DNA of 64,000 bases from CALJFL01 sp039964455 (lineage in GTDB: Bacteria > Pseudomonadota > Gammaproteobacteria > Pseudomonadales > Halieaceae), in the NCBI GenBank assembly GCA_039964455.1, contig JBDVXK010000010.1:274362-338361 (forward strand), written 5' to 3'. The notes under the pieces were generated by a model. That model saw only the letters and a program-made list of their open reading frames with translations, searched no databases and was not told the origin of the DNA. Below are positions 27,237 through 35,901 of this stretch, piece by piece. Position 1 is the first letter of the stretch, and each line of letters starts with the position of its first letter. The translations under genes were made by a program, and so were the position numbers.

Positions 27237-28027
27237 GGTACTGCCAAGTTAAATCGCTGATATTGGTAGAATCCGCGAATGAACACTTATAAGCGACATA
27301 GATTCCCTCCCGACATAATCAGCTATGCCGTTTGGCTCTATTATCGCTTCAATCTCAGTCACCGCGATATCGAAGATCTACTCGCAGAACGAGGCATCAC
27401 CGTCAGCCGCGAAGCGATCCGGCTTTGGTGTATCAAGTTCGGAGCCATTTATACCCGTCGCTTGAAGGGGAAACACCGAGGCTATGGTGACACATTCTAC
27501 ATTGACGAAGTCTTCGCCGGTGTGCCGGACCATTCAAATCAATGGCAAGCAGCATTATCTTTGGAGAGCCGTAGACCAGGATGGGGGTGTGGTTGATGTT
27601 TACCTTCAGGCCAGACGTGACGGAGCAGCGGCTAAGCGGTTCTTTAGGCGTTTACTCAGATCACACGGCAGTGAACCGAGGAAGATAGTCACCGATAAAC
27701 TACGCAGCTATGGCGTTGCACATCGGGAACTGATTCCCGAGGCGATCCACAGTACTCAACAGTATGAGAATAATCGGGCTGAGCAATCTCACGAGGCGAA
27801 CAGGGTGAGAGAACGAGGGATGCGGAAGTTCAAATCAGTGAAGCAAGCACAGCGGGTTCTGGGTGCCCATGCAGCCGTTTCAAACCTCTTCAATCTTGGA
27901 AGGCATCTGATCGGGGCCAAACACTATCGTGATCTGAGGGTGAGTGCGTTCGCTGAATGGAGTAGGGCGGTTGCTTGAGACCCGAGGCTAAGTTCCTCTG
28001 ATCTCAGAAAGTTAAATTGTCGGTACC
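27237..28027 (+). mobile_element. IS6-family-like insertion sequence (about 791 bp)
   Basis: Left end GGTACTGCCAAGTTAA and right end, read inward, GGTACCGACAATTTAA form imperfect inverted repeats. Size of about 0.8 kb with one transposase gene is normal for IS6/IS26-type elements. No matching 8-bp target duplication was seen at the two sides. The transposase is frameshifted. Confidence 0.8.
27279..27978 (+). pseudogene. IS6-family transposase, frameshifted
   Basis: The N-terminal part (27279 to about 27525) reads YKRHRFPPDIISYAVWLYYR and ends in TFYIDEVF, giving the first Asp of the DDE triad. From about 27525 the match continues in the next frame with INGKQHYLWRAVDQDGGV, VTDKLRSYG (second Asp) and ENNRAEQSHE (Glu). 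The two frames overlap near 'ttcgccggtgtgccgg', where one base was gained or lost. There is no slippery A or T run, so decay is likelier than programmed frameshifting. An ATG at 27484 could give a C-terminal fragment without the first Asp. Confidence 0.85.
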
Positions 28028-28111
28028 CCAATAACCTCTGAGACCGGCGCCAACTTAACTGCGGTGCCGGAACTCTCGGGCCTTTTCTCAACCTTTCGTC
28101 GAAGCTGAGGC

Positions 28112-29311
28112 TTATCGCCGTGCGATCAGCCTCACCGGCATGTCCTTGAAACCATGAATGATGTTGGAGCGGATATAGGTCGGCTCGCCGGTCATCTCTA
28201 TGCCCTCAAAGTGGCGGAAGAATTCCTCGAAGAAGACGCGGGTTTCCATGCGGGCCAGATTGGCGCCCAGACACAGGTGAATGCCGTGGCCGAATGCCAT
28301 GTGGGGATTGCTCTGCCTGGTGATATCGAATTCCATAGGGCGCTCAAATACAGACTCGTCGAAGTTGGCTGAACTGTACATCATCACCACCCGATCGCCT
28401 TCCGCTATGGCTTGTCCGTTGATCTGCGTGTCTGCCGTGGCGGTTCGGCGGAAGTAATGTAAAGGGCAGGTCCAGCGCAGCATTTCCTCAATGGCTACCG
28501 GTAACTGTTCTGGTGATGTTTCCAGCTGGCGGTACAGGTCCGGCTGTTTTATCAGTTCGTACATGCCGCTGCTGATCAATCCTCGCGTCGTTTCGTTGCC
28601 CGCTACGGTAATCTGTATGAACAGTGAAGCGAACTCCATTTCAGACACCAGGTGTCCGTCGACCTCGGTATTGATAAGCAACGAGATCAGGTCGTCGCCA
28701 CCCCTGTCCTTGCGCTCCACCGCCAGTTGATAGCCATAGCTGCCCATGTCGATGCTGGCCTGCTGCAGCTCTTCCTCGGTGCCGCCAAGGTCCGGGTCAC
28801 CTGAAGAGGTCATCAGGTCGGACCACTTACGTATTTGTGGCCACATGTCGCTGGGTATATCCAACAGCGAGCCGATCACCGCTGTGGGCAGGTCGCCGGC
28901 GAGGCTATCCACGAAATTGACCTCTCCATCATTGAGTGCCGCCTGCATAATATCGCGGGTAATGGCTCGTACCCGGGGCTCCAGTTCCGCAAGCATGCGC
29001 GAGGTAAACCGGGTGATGACGGCCCGGCGTATGGGGCCGTGGTTGGGCGGGTCCATACCCAGTAGTTGGCCCTGTGCCATCGCCAGTGTTTCGGGTGGCA
29101 GATCATCGACCATCACAAAGCCGCGCTGGGCCGAAAACGTCTTGAAATCGCGAGACACCTGCATAACATCCGCGTGCCTGCTGAGTACCCAGTAACCATG
29201 GCCGGCAGGATGCTCGTGCCAGTAGACAGGCGCGTTGTTGCGAAGCCAGGCGAACTGCTCGTGGGGAATGCCCGAGGTATAGGCCTCGGGGCTGTAAACA
29301 TCAATGCCCAT
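28112..29311 (-). CDS. Cytochrome P450 (399 aa)
   Basis: Second P450, distinct from the one at 25979. Heme loop AFGHGIHLCLGANLAR, I-helix ITVAGNETTRG and K-helix EEMLRW are present. The pattern resembles bacterial CYP families acting on steroids, terpenes or alkyl chains (family inference). Start chosen at ATG 29311, because GGAG precedes it and it lies two bases after the stop of the cupin gene. A longer in-frame reading would overlap that gene. Forms a two-gene operon with the cupin dioxygenase. Confidence 0.9.
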   Translation of the reverse strand: MGIDVYSPEAYTSGIPHEQFAWLRNNAPVYWHEHPAGHGYWVLSRHADVMQVSRDFKTFSAQRGFVMVDDLPPETLAMAQGQLLGMDPPNHGPIRRAVITRFTSRMLAELEPRVRAITRDIMQAALNDGEVNFVDSLAGDLPTAVIGSLLDIPSDMWPQIRKWSDLMTSSGDPDLGGTEEELQQASIDMGSYGYQLAVERKDRGGDDLISLLINTEVDGHLVSEMEFASLFIQITVAGNETTRGLISSGMYELIKQPDLYRQLETSPEQLPVAIEEMLRWTCPLHYFRRTATADTQINGQAIAEGDRVVMMYSSANFDESVFERPMEFDITRQSNPHMAFGHGIHLCLGANLARMETRVFFEEFFRHFEGIEMTGEPTYIRSNIIHGFKDMPVRLIARR

Positions 29312-29313
29312 GC

Positions 29314-29760
29314 TCACTCCACCAGCACGTTGGGTCGTGATAGTCCCTCGGCCTCGCACATGGCGTAGTAAAATTCCAGAGTCATGAGTCCGTCTACCAC
29401 CGAGGTAATATTGCCCTGGTCATCCAGATTGATGTTCGAGCCATACATCTGGAACCATACGCGGGTTTCATCTTCGATGCATTGCAGTGTGTGCTCTGAC
29501 CCTGAGGGCTCGTAGAGGAAAGAGCCCGCACGGTTAACGTAGTCGTACTCCTTATATTTCCAGGCGCCCGAGGTGGTGTAGCCCCAGACGGGGCCGGTGT
29601 GACGGTGCTTCTCCACCTCGTAGCCAGCCTGGAAAATATTCTCGATGATCCACAGGCCTTCTCCCTTTTTCACCTGCAGTACTTTCAATTTGCTGCCATC
29701 GCCGATATCGATGAAGGGAAGATCGTTGTTGCCAAAATGTATGGCTTGTTGAGTGCTCAT
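29314..29760 (-). CDS. Cupin dioxygenase, 2,4'-dihydroxyacetophenone-dioxygenase-like
   Basis: Single cupin domain. VEKHRHTGPVWGYTTSG holds two His ligands, and EPSGSEHTLQC the later His, as in the DAD/acetylacetone-dioxygenase group of non-heme iron C-C cleaving enzymes. Start at ATG 29760 is supported by AGGAA upstream. The stop lies two bases before the P450 ATG, so they are co-translated and may act one after the other: hydroxylation, then cleavage of a ketone or diketone (inference). The promoter region includes a 198-bp gap shared with a truncated gene on the other strand. Confidence 0.75.
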   Translation of the reverse strand: MSTQQAIHFGNNDLPFIDIGDGSKLKVLQVKKGEGLWIIENIFQAGYEVEKHRHTGPVWGYTTSGAWKYKEYDYVNRAGSFLYEPSGSEHTLQCIEDETRVWFQMYGSNINLDDQGNITSVVDGLMTLEFYYAMCEAEGLSRPNVLVE

Positions 29761-29858
29761 AGTGTTATTTCCTTCTGTTCTCGTATCCAGCGCCGGCCCG
29801 CCGGGTGGCTGAAAATATAGTAAACTTCGCAGATCGTCAAACACAGGATATTGGATAA

Positions 29859-29978
29859 ATGGAAGTGATCATAGATTGGTTGCCACGGTTAGGGGCTATT
29901 CTGACAATCGTCCTTGGACTCGTTGGTTTTTTTAAACCGCGTCTCATCACTGAGGCCCAGCAGGTTCTGACAACTTAA
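29859..29978 (+). pseudogene. Membrane-protein gene fragment cut by an IS end
   Basis: Reads MEVIIDWLPRLGAILTIVLG and on to LITEAQQVLTT, 39 residues with one hydrophobic helix. The stop TAA (29976-29978) lies inside an element terminal repeat, TTCTGACAACTTAAC. The rest of the gene is missing, so this is probably the start of a small membrane protein truncated by the element. Confidence 0.5.
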
Positions 29979-30030
29979 CTTTTCGAGATCTGAGTAATTG
30001 GGGCCCTGGTCTCAAGCAACCGCCCTACCC
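29963..30030 (-). mobile_element. Solo right end of the IS6-type element
   Basis: On the minus strand the bases read 'ggggtagggcggttgcttga', the last codons of the transposase, and run to the terminal repeat TTAAGTTGTCAGAACC. This is about 68 bp, inverted relative to the IS at 27237. The remainder of the element has been lost. Confidence 0.75.
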
Positions 30031-30038
30031 CATTTACC

Positions 30039-30431
30039 ATGATTAGTGCCTTGATTGGGAAGCGAGGCGCTAGTCGTGAGGTAATCAGGCGATGCCTCTC
30101 AGGCGGTTATCTGCCGCTGATTAGCAATCCGCTATTTCAGGAATATGAGGATGTCAGTTCCCGTAAACGAGTCAAAGAGGCTTGTCCACTTGGTGCGAAG
30201 GAGATTCGGGATCTTCTGAATGCCTTTTATAGTGTGTGTAGTTGGGTGCCCATATATTATCTTTGGCGCCCAAACCTGAAAGATGAAGACGACAACTTCC
30301 TGATTGAGTTGGCGCTGGCAGGAAACTGTCGGACCATAGTGACTAACAATGTCAAAGACCTTGAGGCGGCAGAGCTGAAATTTGAAGATTTGCGAATATT
30401 AACGCCACAGCAGATATTGAGAGGTGAATGA
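30039..30431 (+). pseudogene. PIN-domain toxin, N-terminally truncated
   Basis: PIN-family (VapC-like) nuclease of a type II toxin-antitoxin pair. It begins at MISALIGKRGASREV, where complete relatives have a strand with Asp-Thr-Asn just before this. That first catalytic Asp is missing, and the solo IS end lies immediately upstream. The later acidic residues are kept (DEDDNFLIELA, TNNVKDLEAA). Loss of one metal ligand should abolish RNase activity. Followed directly by an RHH antitoxin gene. Confidence 0.7.
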
Positions 30432-30432
30432 G

Positions 30433-30657
30433 ATGGGTACACTGACAGTACGGCTACCAGATGACAAACATGATCGTTTGAAGTCATTGGCTGCGCATAG
30501 AAAAGTGAGCATCAACAAACTGATGGAAGAGCTATCAACTCAGGCTTTGGCTGAGTTCGACAGTGAGGTCCGGTTCCGGGCGTTTGCGTCAGTGGGTAAG
30601 ACCAAAAAGGGCGTTGACCTGTTGGATAAGCTAGACCGACATTTCAGCAGTAAATAG
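30433..30657 (+). CDS. RHH antitoxin (about 74 aa)
   Basis: Small ribbon-helix-helix protein: TLTVRLPDDKHDRLKSLA followed by RKVSINKLMEELSTQAL, the CopG/Arc-type dimer fold, and a C-terminal tail that would bind the toxin. ATG 30433 is preferred because GAGGTGA lies six bases upstream; an in-frame GTG at 30424 is the alternative. It starts one base after the stop of the PIN gene, a toxin-first arrangement. It may now be an orphan antitoxin. Confidence 0.75.
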   Translation: MGTLTVRLPDDKHDRLKSLAAHRKVSINKLMEELSTQALAEFDSEVRFRAFASVGKTKKGVDLLDKLDRHFSSK

Positions 30658-30725
30658 AAGGCGAAGCTGTTTGTACAAAACAGTAATTCCAGAAGCAACC
30701 GCCAGCTGAAATAGCCCTCCGAGCG

Positions 30726-30884
30726 GGTACTGACAAGTTAACTCGCGGTCATGGGCTGGGGCTACACAAATAGGGCTGATGTAACCAGAAATGCGTCATT
30801 AGCCCCCACTTTCGGCTTGATATGTCAGGATTTTTCCGTTGTGATTCCCACTGTTTGAGCAAAAATAAGTTAACTTGTCAGTAC
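30726..30884. mobile_element. MITE-like element, copy 2 (about 159 bp)
   Basis: Bounded by GGTACTGACAAGTTAAC and GTTAACTTGTCAGTAC. Non-coding interior, homologous to copy 1 at 25770. Ends 8 bp from the stop of the beta-barrel gene. Confidence 0.75.
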
Positions 30885-30892
30885 TAGCTAGA

Positions 30893-31957
30893 TTACAACG
30901 CGGTACTGAAAGACAGGCCGATTGTGTAATCTTCTCCGGATTGCGGGCCATTCAAGTCTCTGTATAGCGGTATGCTGTACATCAATTCGATATGCTGGCC
31001 CTTCTTTATAACAGGTATTCGAACACCGAATTTAAAATCAATCTGTTGTCCACCAAATCGATCGGGATCGACCACCGGTGCGGGATAAGGGAAGGGACCG
31101 GGAACCTCTAAGTCTTCATCCATTCCGCTGATCTTATCGCTATACCAATAAGACAATTGAGCAGACGGTTGAAGCCATTCAAAAGTGGTTAATCGAGCCC
31201 AGCTAGAAAATGAAAAATTGTTACCCAGAGTATAGCCTCTATCGTTCTCTCCAAAGCGCAATTTACCCCTTAAGTCGACGCCCCAATCGTAACTTGTTGC
31301 CTTTTGTCCGAATGAGACGAAGGCCGGTATATCATAGGTTCCTGAGCCCAACTGCATTGTGTATGGCAACTGTTGGTCGCCTGGCGCTCTGGGCGTATCC
31401 CCTTTCTCATCTATAGAACCGGTTGGAATACTGATACCCATTCCAGTTCGCCAGTTGCCCGAAACTGTGCGGCCAAACGTATGAGCGCCCATAACGGTGA
31501 TGTCACCGATGCCGTCGGACTCAATCTCAAACTGGTCATACCCGGTAACGATACTTATATGGTCAGTACTTTGCTTGATGTAAGGAGCGACAATGCTCAG
31601 CGATATATTCTCGTTTAAGTTATAACCAATGCGCAGAGCATGTACTTCCTGATGAATTTTGGTGGGTACCACTGGATAATTCTTTTCTGTACGCGGCTCT
31701 TCACCGGGTGTCCACAGAACATCTTGAATTGAAACCTTTGAGCTTCCATCGTAATAATCTTTAAAGCTCGACTTCTGGAAACTATATGAAAAACTCCATT
31801 TCTGATGAAGCTTCTTACCGTTATAATCGGTGGCGTCGACCTTAACTGCAAATAGCTCCTCAATACTTAGGTCAAGAAGATCCGCGGGTACTGTTTGCCC
31901 ATATGAAAACCTCGCAATACATAACGAAACCAAGCCCAGATATATATTTTTCTTCAC
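30893..31957 (-). CDS. Outer-membrane beta-barrel protein (354 aa)
   Basis: Signal peptide MKKNIYLGLVSLCIARFSYG, then LLDLSIEELFAVKVDAT, a segment that in TonB-dependent receptors precedes the plug. The rest is alternating aromatic/hydrophobic strands ending in YTIGLSFSTAL, a barrel-type C-terminus. It lacks a TonB plug and is too short for a receptor (354 aa against more than 600). The start is a GTG lying in the last unit of an 8-bp tandem repeat that also supplies the ribosome site. Third gene after YfiR and the hybrid kinase, 30 bp behind the kinase. Function unknown; perhaps the sensed or regulated channel of that unit. Confidence 0.65.
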   Translation of the reverse strand: MKKNIYLGLVSLCIARFSYGQTVPADLLDLSIEELFAVKVDATDYNGKKLHQKWSFSYSFQKSSFKDYYDGSSKVSIQDVLWTPGEEPRTEKNYPVVPTKIHQEVHALRIGYNLNENISLSIVAPYIKQSTDHISIVTGYDQFEIESDGIGDITVMGAHTFGRTVSGNWRTGMGISIPTGSIDEKGDTPRAPGDQQLPYTMQLGSGTYDIPAFVSFGQKATSYDWGVDLRGKLRFGENDRGYTLGNNFSFSSWARLTTFEWLQPSAQLSYWYSDKISGMDEDLEVPGPFPYPAPVVDPDRFGGQQIDFKFGVRIPVIKKGQHIELMYSIPLYRDLNGPQSGEDYTIGLSFSTAL

Positions 31958-31978
31958 CCTCTCACCCTCTCACCCTCT
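31955..31978 (-). repeat. 8-bp tandem repeat over a ribosome site and start codon
   Basis: Three copies of AGAGGGTG (minus strand) between the kinase stop and the beta-barrel gene. Each unit contains GAGG and a GTG. The last GTG is the gene's start codon. Unit length 8 is not a multiple of 3. Confidence 0.75.
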
Positions 31979-31987
31979 AATCATTTA

Positions 31988-33988
31988 TCAATTATTACTG
32001 ACCCTATTAGGCAGCCACTTTTCTAACATCGCCAGAAGGTCATCACCCCGAAGGGGCTTACTCAAGTAGTCGTCCATCCCCTCGTTTAAAAACTCTTGCT
32101 TATCGCCTTCTAGTGCATAAGCAGTTAGCGCGATTATCGGCATCTTCTTTGCGTGGGAGTCCCGGTCTATCAGCGCATTTATTTTTCGTGTGGCCTGCAC
32201 GCCATCCATGCCTGGCATCTGTATGTCCATCAGAATCAAGTCGTAGCTCTTGTCCGTTCGGACAGTCTCAACTGCGTCAAAACCGTCGGATACGGTGGTA
32301 ACATGCACGCCATAGTTGGACAGCATAGTGGAGACAATAAATTGGTTTACCTGGCTATCTTCGGCAAGCAGTACCTTGATATCGAATTGCGGATAGTCGG
32401 AATCGTTGTCTAGTGTTCCGTCGATAGGCGCCGCCCTGAGCGGTTCTTGGTTTACAACTTCGGCAGACCTAAATGGCTTATCAATCAACTCGCGCTCTGC
32501 GATTACTAGTGGAATTTTGCACCAGAAAATAGTTCCGCGGCCCTCGGTGCTGCTAAAGCCAACCTCGCCCTCCATTAGTTTGGCCAATCGATGGACAATG
32601 GCAAGGCCAAGCCCTGCTCCGGCAAACCTTTTTGTTCTCTCGGGATCACCTTGAATAAACGCGTCGAAAATAATGCCTTGCATCTCGTCTGGGATGCCGA
32701 TGCCTGTGTCAGCCACTGTGAACTCGACAAGCTTGTTGCCGGTATGTCCTGCGACTTCCTTCACGTTCATCTCGACTGATCCAGCTAGGGTATATTTGAA
32801 TGCATTGCCGAGAATATTTATTAGAATCTGGCGCAATCTTATCTCGTCAAATACCAGTGAGTCGGGTATATCGGCACTAATATCAATTCGAAAGTCCAGA
32901 TCTTTTCTATCAGCTTCCAAGGTGAAGAAATTGCCGATTTCCTTGACTAGTAATCTCAAGCTGTTTGGGGTCGAATCAATAGATAGTTTGCCCGCATCAA
33001 TCTTCGAAACGTCGAGTATGTCATCTATTAACCTCAGTAACAGGTCTGCAGACGTACCTATAGTTTGTACAAGGTTTTTTCCTAGCGTTGTGAGGTTTTG
33101 TTGCTGAAGCAGTTCCACTGCACCGATAACACCATTCATTGGAGTGCGTATTTCGTGGCTCATATTCGCGAGGAAATCTGATTTTGCACGTGTCGATTGC
33201 TCCGCTTCCTCGCGGGCGAGCGTTAGCTCAGTAAAGGTCTCTTTAAGCGTTCTATCATGATCTTGAATGGCTACCAGCATTTTATTAAAAGATTGCGCAA
33301 CCAAGCCGATTTCGTTGTCGGAGTCGATATTTGTACGGAGTGAGTAGTTGCGTTCCTCGGTAATGACGTTCATCGTTTCGCTTAGCTCTGTAAGCGGACG
33401 CGCAATCATTCTCTTGAGTCTTTTTGCGATGCAGAAGGCGAGCATCAACACGATAATGAAAATGATAAGAGAATCTAGGGCCAATCTCCCCATGGATCTG
33501 TAGATAAACTCCAAAGTTTTGAATAGCTGTACAGAGCCGACGTAGTCTCCTCCAATGTATATTGGTGTTGAAACCAAAACCCCTTCGAATGTCAGGTCAA
33601 AAATTTCGGAAGGCCCAATATTTGTATTAGACGGTTGTTTTTTTAGTGAGGCCAATATTTTCTGATGATTGGCCTTTTCACTCTCATAGCTTGAAAAAAT
33701 CATACCGTTGGGTGTGATGATTCTTATCAATGCTAAGTCAGGTACAGTGCTGAACGTTTGGAGAATCTCGGCCGCCGAATTTTTGTCCTGGAAAGCGACC
33801 GACCCTCGGGTTGTTTGCGCAGCAACTCCAGCCATATTTTTGGCGACCCTGACCAAAGATTGTCTCTGTTCGAGAAACTCCAGAACTCCAAAAGCCAACA
33901 AACCGACAGATACTGCCAAGCTGGTAGTCAGCATGATGGCTGCTAGTATTTTTGAGCCTATGGACGACTGGGTAGAGCTAGCGATCAC
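31988..33988 (-). CDS. Hybrid sensor histidine kinase (666 aa)
   Basis: Two membrane helices (about 12-34 and 174-192) enclose a periplasmic sensor region of the CHASE8 type. A HAMP-like linker follows, then HisKA ([18 protein letters not shown], phospho-His), HATPase_c ([22 protein letters not shown]) and a C-terminal receiver ([14 protein letters not shown], phospho-Asp). There is no HPt domain, so an outside phosphotransfer partner is expected. GTG start overlaps the YfiR stop by 4 bp (GTGA). Probably signals together with the YfiR-like periplasmic protein. Confidence 0.9.
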   Translation of the reverse strand: MIASSTQSSIGSKILAAIMLTTSLAVSVGLLAFGVLEFLEQRQSLVRVAKNMAGVAAQTTRGSVAFQDKNSAAEILQTFSTVPDLALIRIITPNGMIFSSYESEKANHQKILASLKKQPSNTNIGPSEIFDLTFEGVLVSTPIYIGGDYVGSVQLFKTLEFIYRSMGRLALDSLIIFIIVLMLAFCIAKRLKRMIARPLTELSETMNVITEERNYSLRTNIDSDNEIGLVAQSFNKMLVAIQDHDRTLKETFTELTLAREEAEQSTRAKSDFLANMSHEIRTPMNGVIGAVELLQQQNLTTLGKNLVQTIGTSADLLLRLIDDILDVSKIDAGKLSIDSTPNSLRLLVKEIGNFFTLEADRKDLDFRIDISADIPDSLVFDEIRLRQILINILGNAFKYTLAGSVEMNVKEVAGHTGNKLVEFTVADTGIGIPDEMQGIIFDAFIQGDPERTKRFAGAGLGLAIVHRLAKLMEGEVGFSSTEGRGTIFWCKIPLVIAERELIDKPFRSAEVVNQEPLRAAPIDGTLDNDSDYPQFDIKVLLAEDSQVNQFIVSTMLSNYGVHVTTVSDGFDAVETVRTDKSYDLILMDIQMPGMDGVQATRKINALIDRDSHAKKMPIIALTAYALEGDKQEFLNEGMDDYLSKPLRGDDLLAMLEKWLPNRVSNN

Positions 33989-34611
33989 GGGACCTCCTGC
34001 GCAGTGGAGGTGGATACCTGCTCGGTGAGTTGACGTAGTCTTGAGTCCACTTTGAAGCCACGGGCATTCATCACGGCATGATTCATGATTACCTTGATAT
34101 TGGATCCGTCCAGGGCGAGTTCCATCATGCCACCAGCGGCTGCATAGCTTGGAATATCACTGACAACAAGAGTCTGTAGGCTATTTATGGGAGTGCTAAT
34201 TTCGTCTATATGTTCTTTTGCTTTTTTTCCAACAAAAGCAAGGTCACAGTGCACATTCGTACCGGGATCTCTCAAAAAAGATATTTTTGCCTTACGCTGT
34301 TTCATGCGAGTACTGGCAAGAAGCGTTTCTATTGAATCTGCCACGGCGTCATCACTAAAAGAGCAAATAACATGTTTAGTGTTGTCGTTAGGCTGGGGCC
34401 ATGAAATGAAGGCAGGGAAGTTGAGGATAAAGGCGGCTTTTAACTCGAAATCGGCATATCGAGTCTGATCTCCGTGAGTGTTTGATGTGTATCCACAAAA
34501 GAAAAGTGAAAAAAAGGATAGCGCAGATATTTTTAGTAGTTTGACGCGATAGTTAGTGGGTTGGGTGGATAGGTGACGGCCTTCCCCTGATTTTTCAGAA
34601 CTTAATGGCAT
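33985..34611 (-). CDS. YfiR-family (DUF4154) periplasmic protein
   Basis: After a long basic N-region and a hydrophobic signal ([14 protein letters not shown]), the mature part has [29 protein letters not shown] and [19 protein letters not shown], the YfiR/DUF4154 pattern. In Pseudomonas YfiR is a periplasmic regulator of a diguanylate cyclase; here the partner is a hybrid kinase. Translationally coupled to that kinase by a 4-bp overlap. The inverted repeat GCCTAAC/GTTAGGC (34618-34644) directly upstream may be regulatory. Confidence 0.85.
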   Translation of the reverse strand: MPLSSEKSGEGRHLSTQPTNYRVKLLKISALSFFSLFFCGYTSNTHGDQTRYADFELKAAFILNFPAFISWPQPNDNTKHVICSFSDDAVADSIETLLASTRMKQRKAKISFLRDPGTNVHCDLAFVGKKAKEHIDEISTPINSLQTLVVSDIPSYAAAGGMMELALDGSNIKVIMNHAVMNARGFKVDSRLRQLTEQVSTSTAQEVP

Positions 34612-35390
34612 CGTTTGGCCTAACTGCCGCGCGTTTTGTTAGGCATTCGGTATCAATACCGTTGTCGTCTTTGGCAGGCCTGTTAAGAGGGTAGCCATGT
34701 TCAATGGATAGACAGGACATATTCCGTTGCGCCTCGATCTAGTTTTGCTAATGTGCAGGGAGAGCGAGTGGTTTAGGCTCGCGGCTCTCATGGTTTCGTG
34801 TACGGGTATGAAGGCTCGCACTACGATAAGTGGATATTTATGGTTGCCAAAGATCATGCAATAACCACGCCTACTAGAATGGCTTGCATTATGAAACTGG
34901 CGAGATAAAGGCAAATCAACCGCGTATTGCATCTATCAAATTGAAGGGGCTGTATTTTTGCAATCGATTAAACTTTTTAAATCAGTAGTTTATGTCGAAA
35001 ATGTCGGCCTGACTTGATCCAGAGTTTGATGGGGAATGTAGTGTACTGAAAATGCCGGTGTTCAGGAGTCAGGCGTGCAGTGCCCGGGTCTGTGAGGCAG
35101 GTTTGGTCGGCTGCTATGAGGCGGCCGCTATATGAAATGCAATATGCAAGGCAAAATGCTACGTAGACTGCGCATGCTAAGTTAAGTATAGGGCGTATTA
35201 ACGGCCTATTGAAAGTAGACACCCTCGCTGATTCTATCGACTGGGCTTGCTGATCTGTCGAAGTTCCCGCCTATTTACCCGAAAATTCTGGTCGCGGTGT
35301 TGAGCATGCCATTCATTACCGTTCAATGCTGAACGGGAGCACGCAACAGCTCATGCCATGCGGTTTTCACTGGCTTCCTTGCTGATTGAG
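34612..35390. other. 779-bp region without a recognised gene
   Basis: Minor open frames on both strands have no motif, no ribosome site and no biased composition that I can see. Holds the short inverted repeat at 34618-34644 beside the YfiR gene. The right end abuts composite repeat copy B. Probably degraded insertion-related sequence. Confidence 0.4.
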
Positions 35391-35876
35391 GGTATTGCCA
35401 ACTTAACTGCTCGAGATTGGTAAACTCGCCCATGACTATTTATAGACGCCACCGATTCCCACCAGATATCATAAGTTACGCTGTCTGGCTCCACTACAAA
35501 TTCAACTTGGGCCACCGCGACTTCGAAGATCTACTCGCGGAGCCCGGCATCACTGTCAGCCACTCACACATCCACCGACTCCAGTCTATGAGTCAGCACC
35601 CATAGTCGGGCGCTCTAATGGTTCATAAGTCTATGAAAGATATAAAAAATGGTGGGCCCAGAAGGATTTGAACGGCAGCGGCCGACCGTCTTCGACCTGC
35701 CGATTATGAGTCGGGTGGAAAGGGCGAACGTTCCGAACAAAACCAAGGTGTTCAGAGGGGAGGGTGTCGAGACCGAACGTATGCCGAACCTGGGTTAGGT
35801 CGGTTTGTGGGGTGGAATTCAGTAATCCGAAGAATCGTAACAGCTTTTCGAAACCGAACTCCGAACCAGGGCCGAG
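35391..35876 (+). repeat. Composite repeat copy B
   Basis: Left end GGTATTGCCAACTTAACTG (35391). A 58-residue truncated transposase frame at 35432-35605 (TIYRRHRFPPDIISYAVWLH, ending SMSQHP) follows, then the shared junction 'cccatagtcgggcgctct'. Next come the tRNA 3' half and a tail with CCGAA motifs and a hairpin (35785-35806). The tail differs from the other copies in its first 60 bp. Confidence 0.8.
35650..35715 (-). repeat. tRNA-like 3' half in copy B, with anticodon arm
   Basis: On the minus strand: CCCGA-CTCATAA-TCGGC gives a four-pair anticodon stem with anticodon CAT. Then AGGTCGAAG, a 16-base insertion (ACGGTCGGCCGCTGCC), the T loop GTTCAAATC and the acceptor end TGGGCCCACCA. This copy keeps more of the tRNA than A, C and D. 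Confidence 0.7.
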
Positions 35877-35901
35877 CTATCCTGTTACCGGCTAACGAGG
35901 T

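Noticed and set aside
27500..27560. Programmed frameshift in the IS transposase
   Set aside because: No slippery homopolymer or stimulatory structure was seen where the frames overlap, and IS6-family transposases are normally one frame.
28112..29359. Longer P450 start at 29359
   Set aside because: It would overlap the cupin gene by about 45 bp. ATG 29311 with GGAG, two bases after the cupin stop, fits better.
34618..34644. Integron attC-like palindrome GCCTAAC...GTTAGGC
   Set aside because: Core boxes fit the consensus, but the whole is only 27 bp. The inner L boxes and the loop are missing, and no integrase or cassette array is near. Kept only as a short inverted repeat upstream of the YfiR gene.
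34639..35222. Open frames of 80-97 codons on the minus strand between the YfiR gene and repeat B
   Set aside because: No motif, no ribosome site and no family resemblance; composition looks non-coding.
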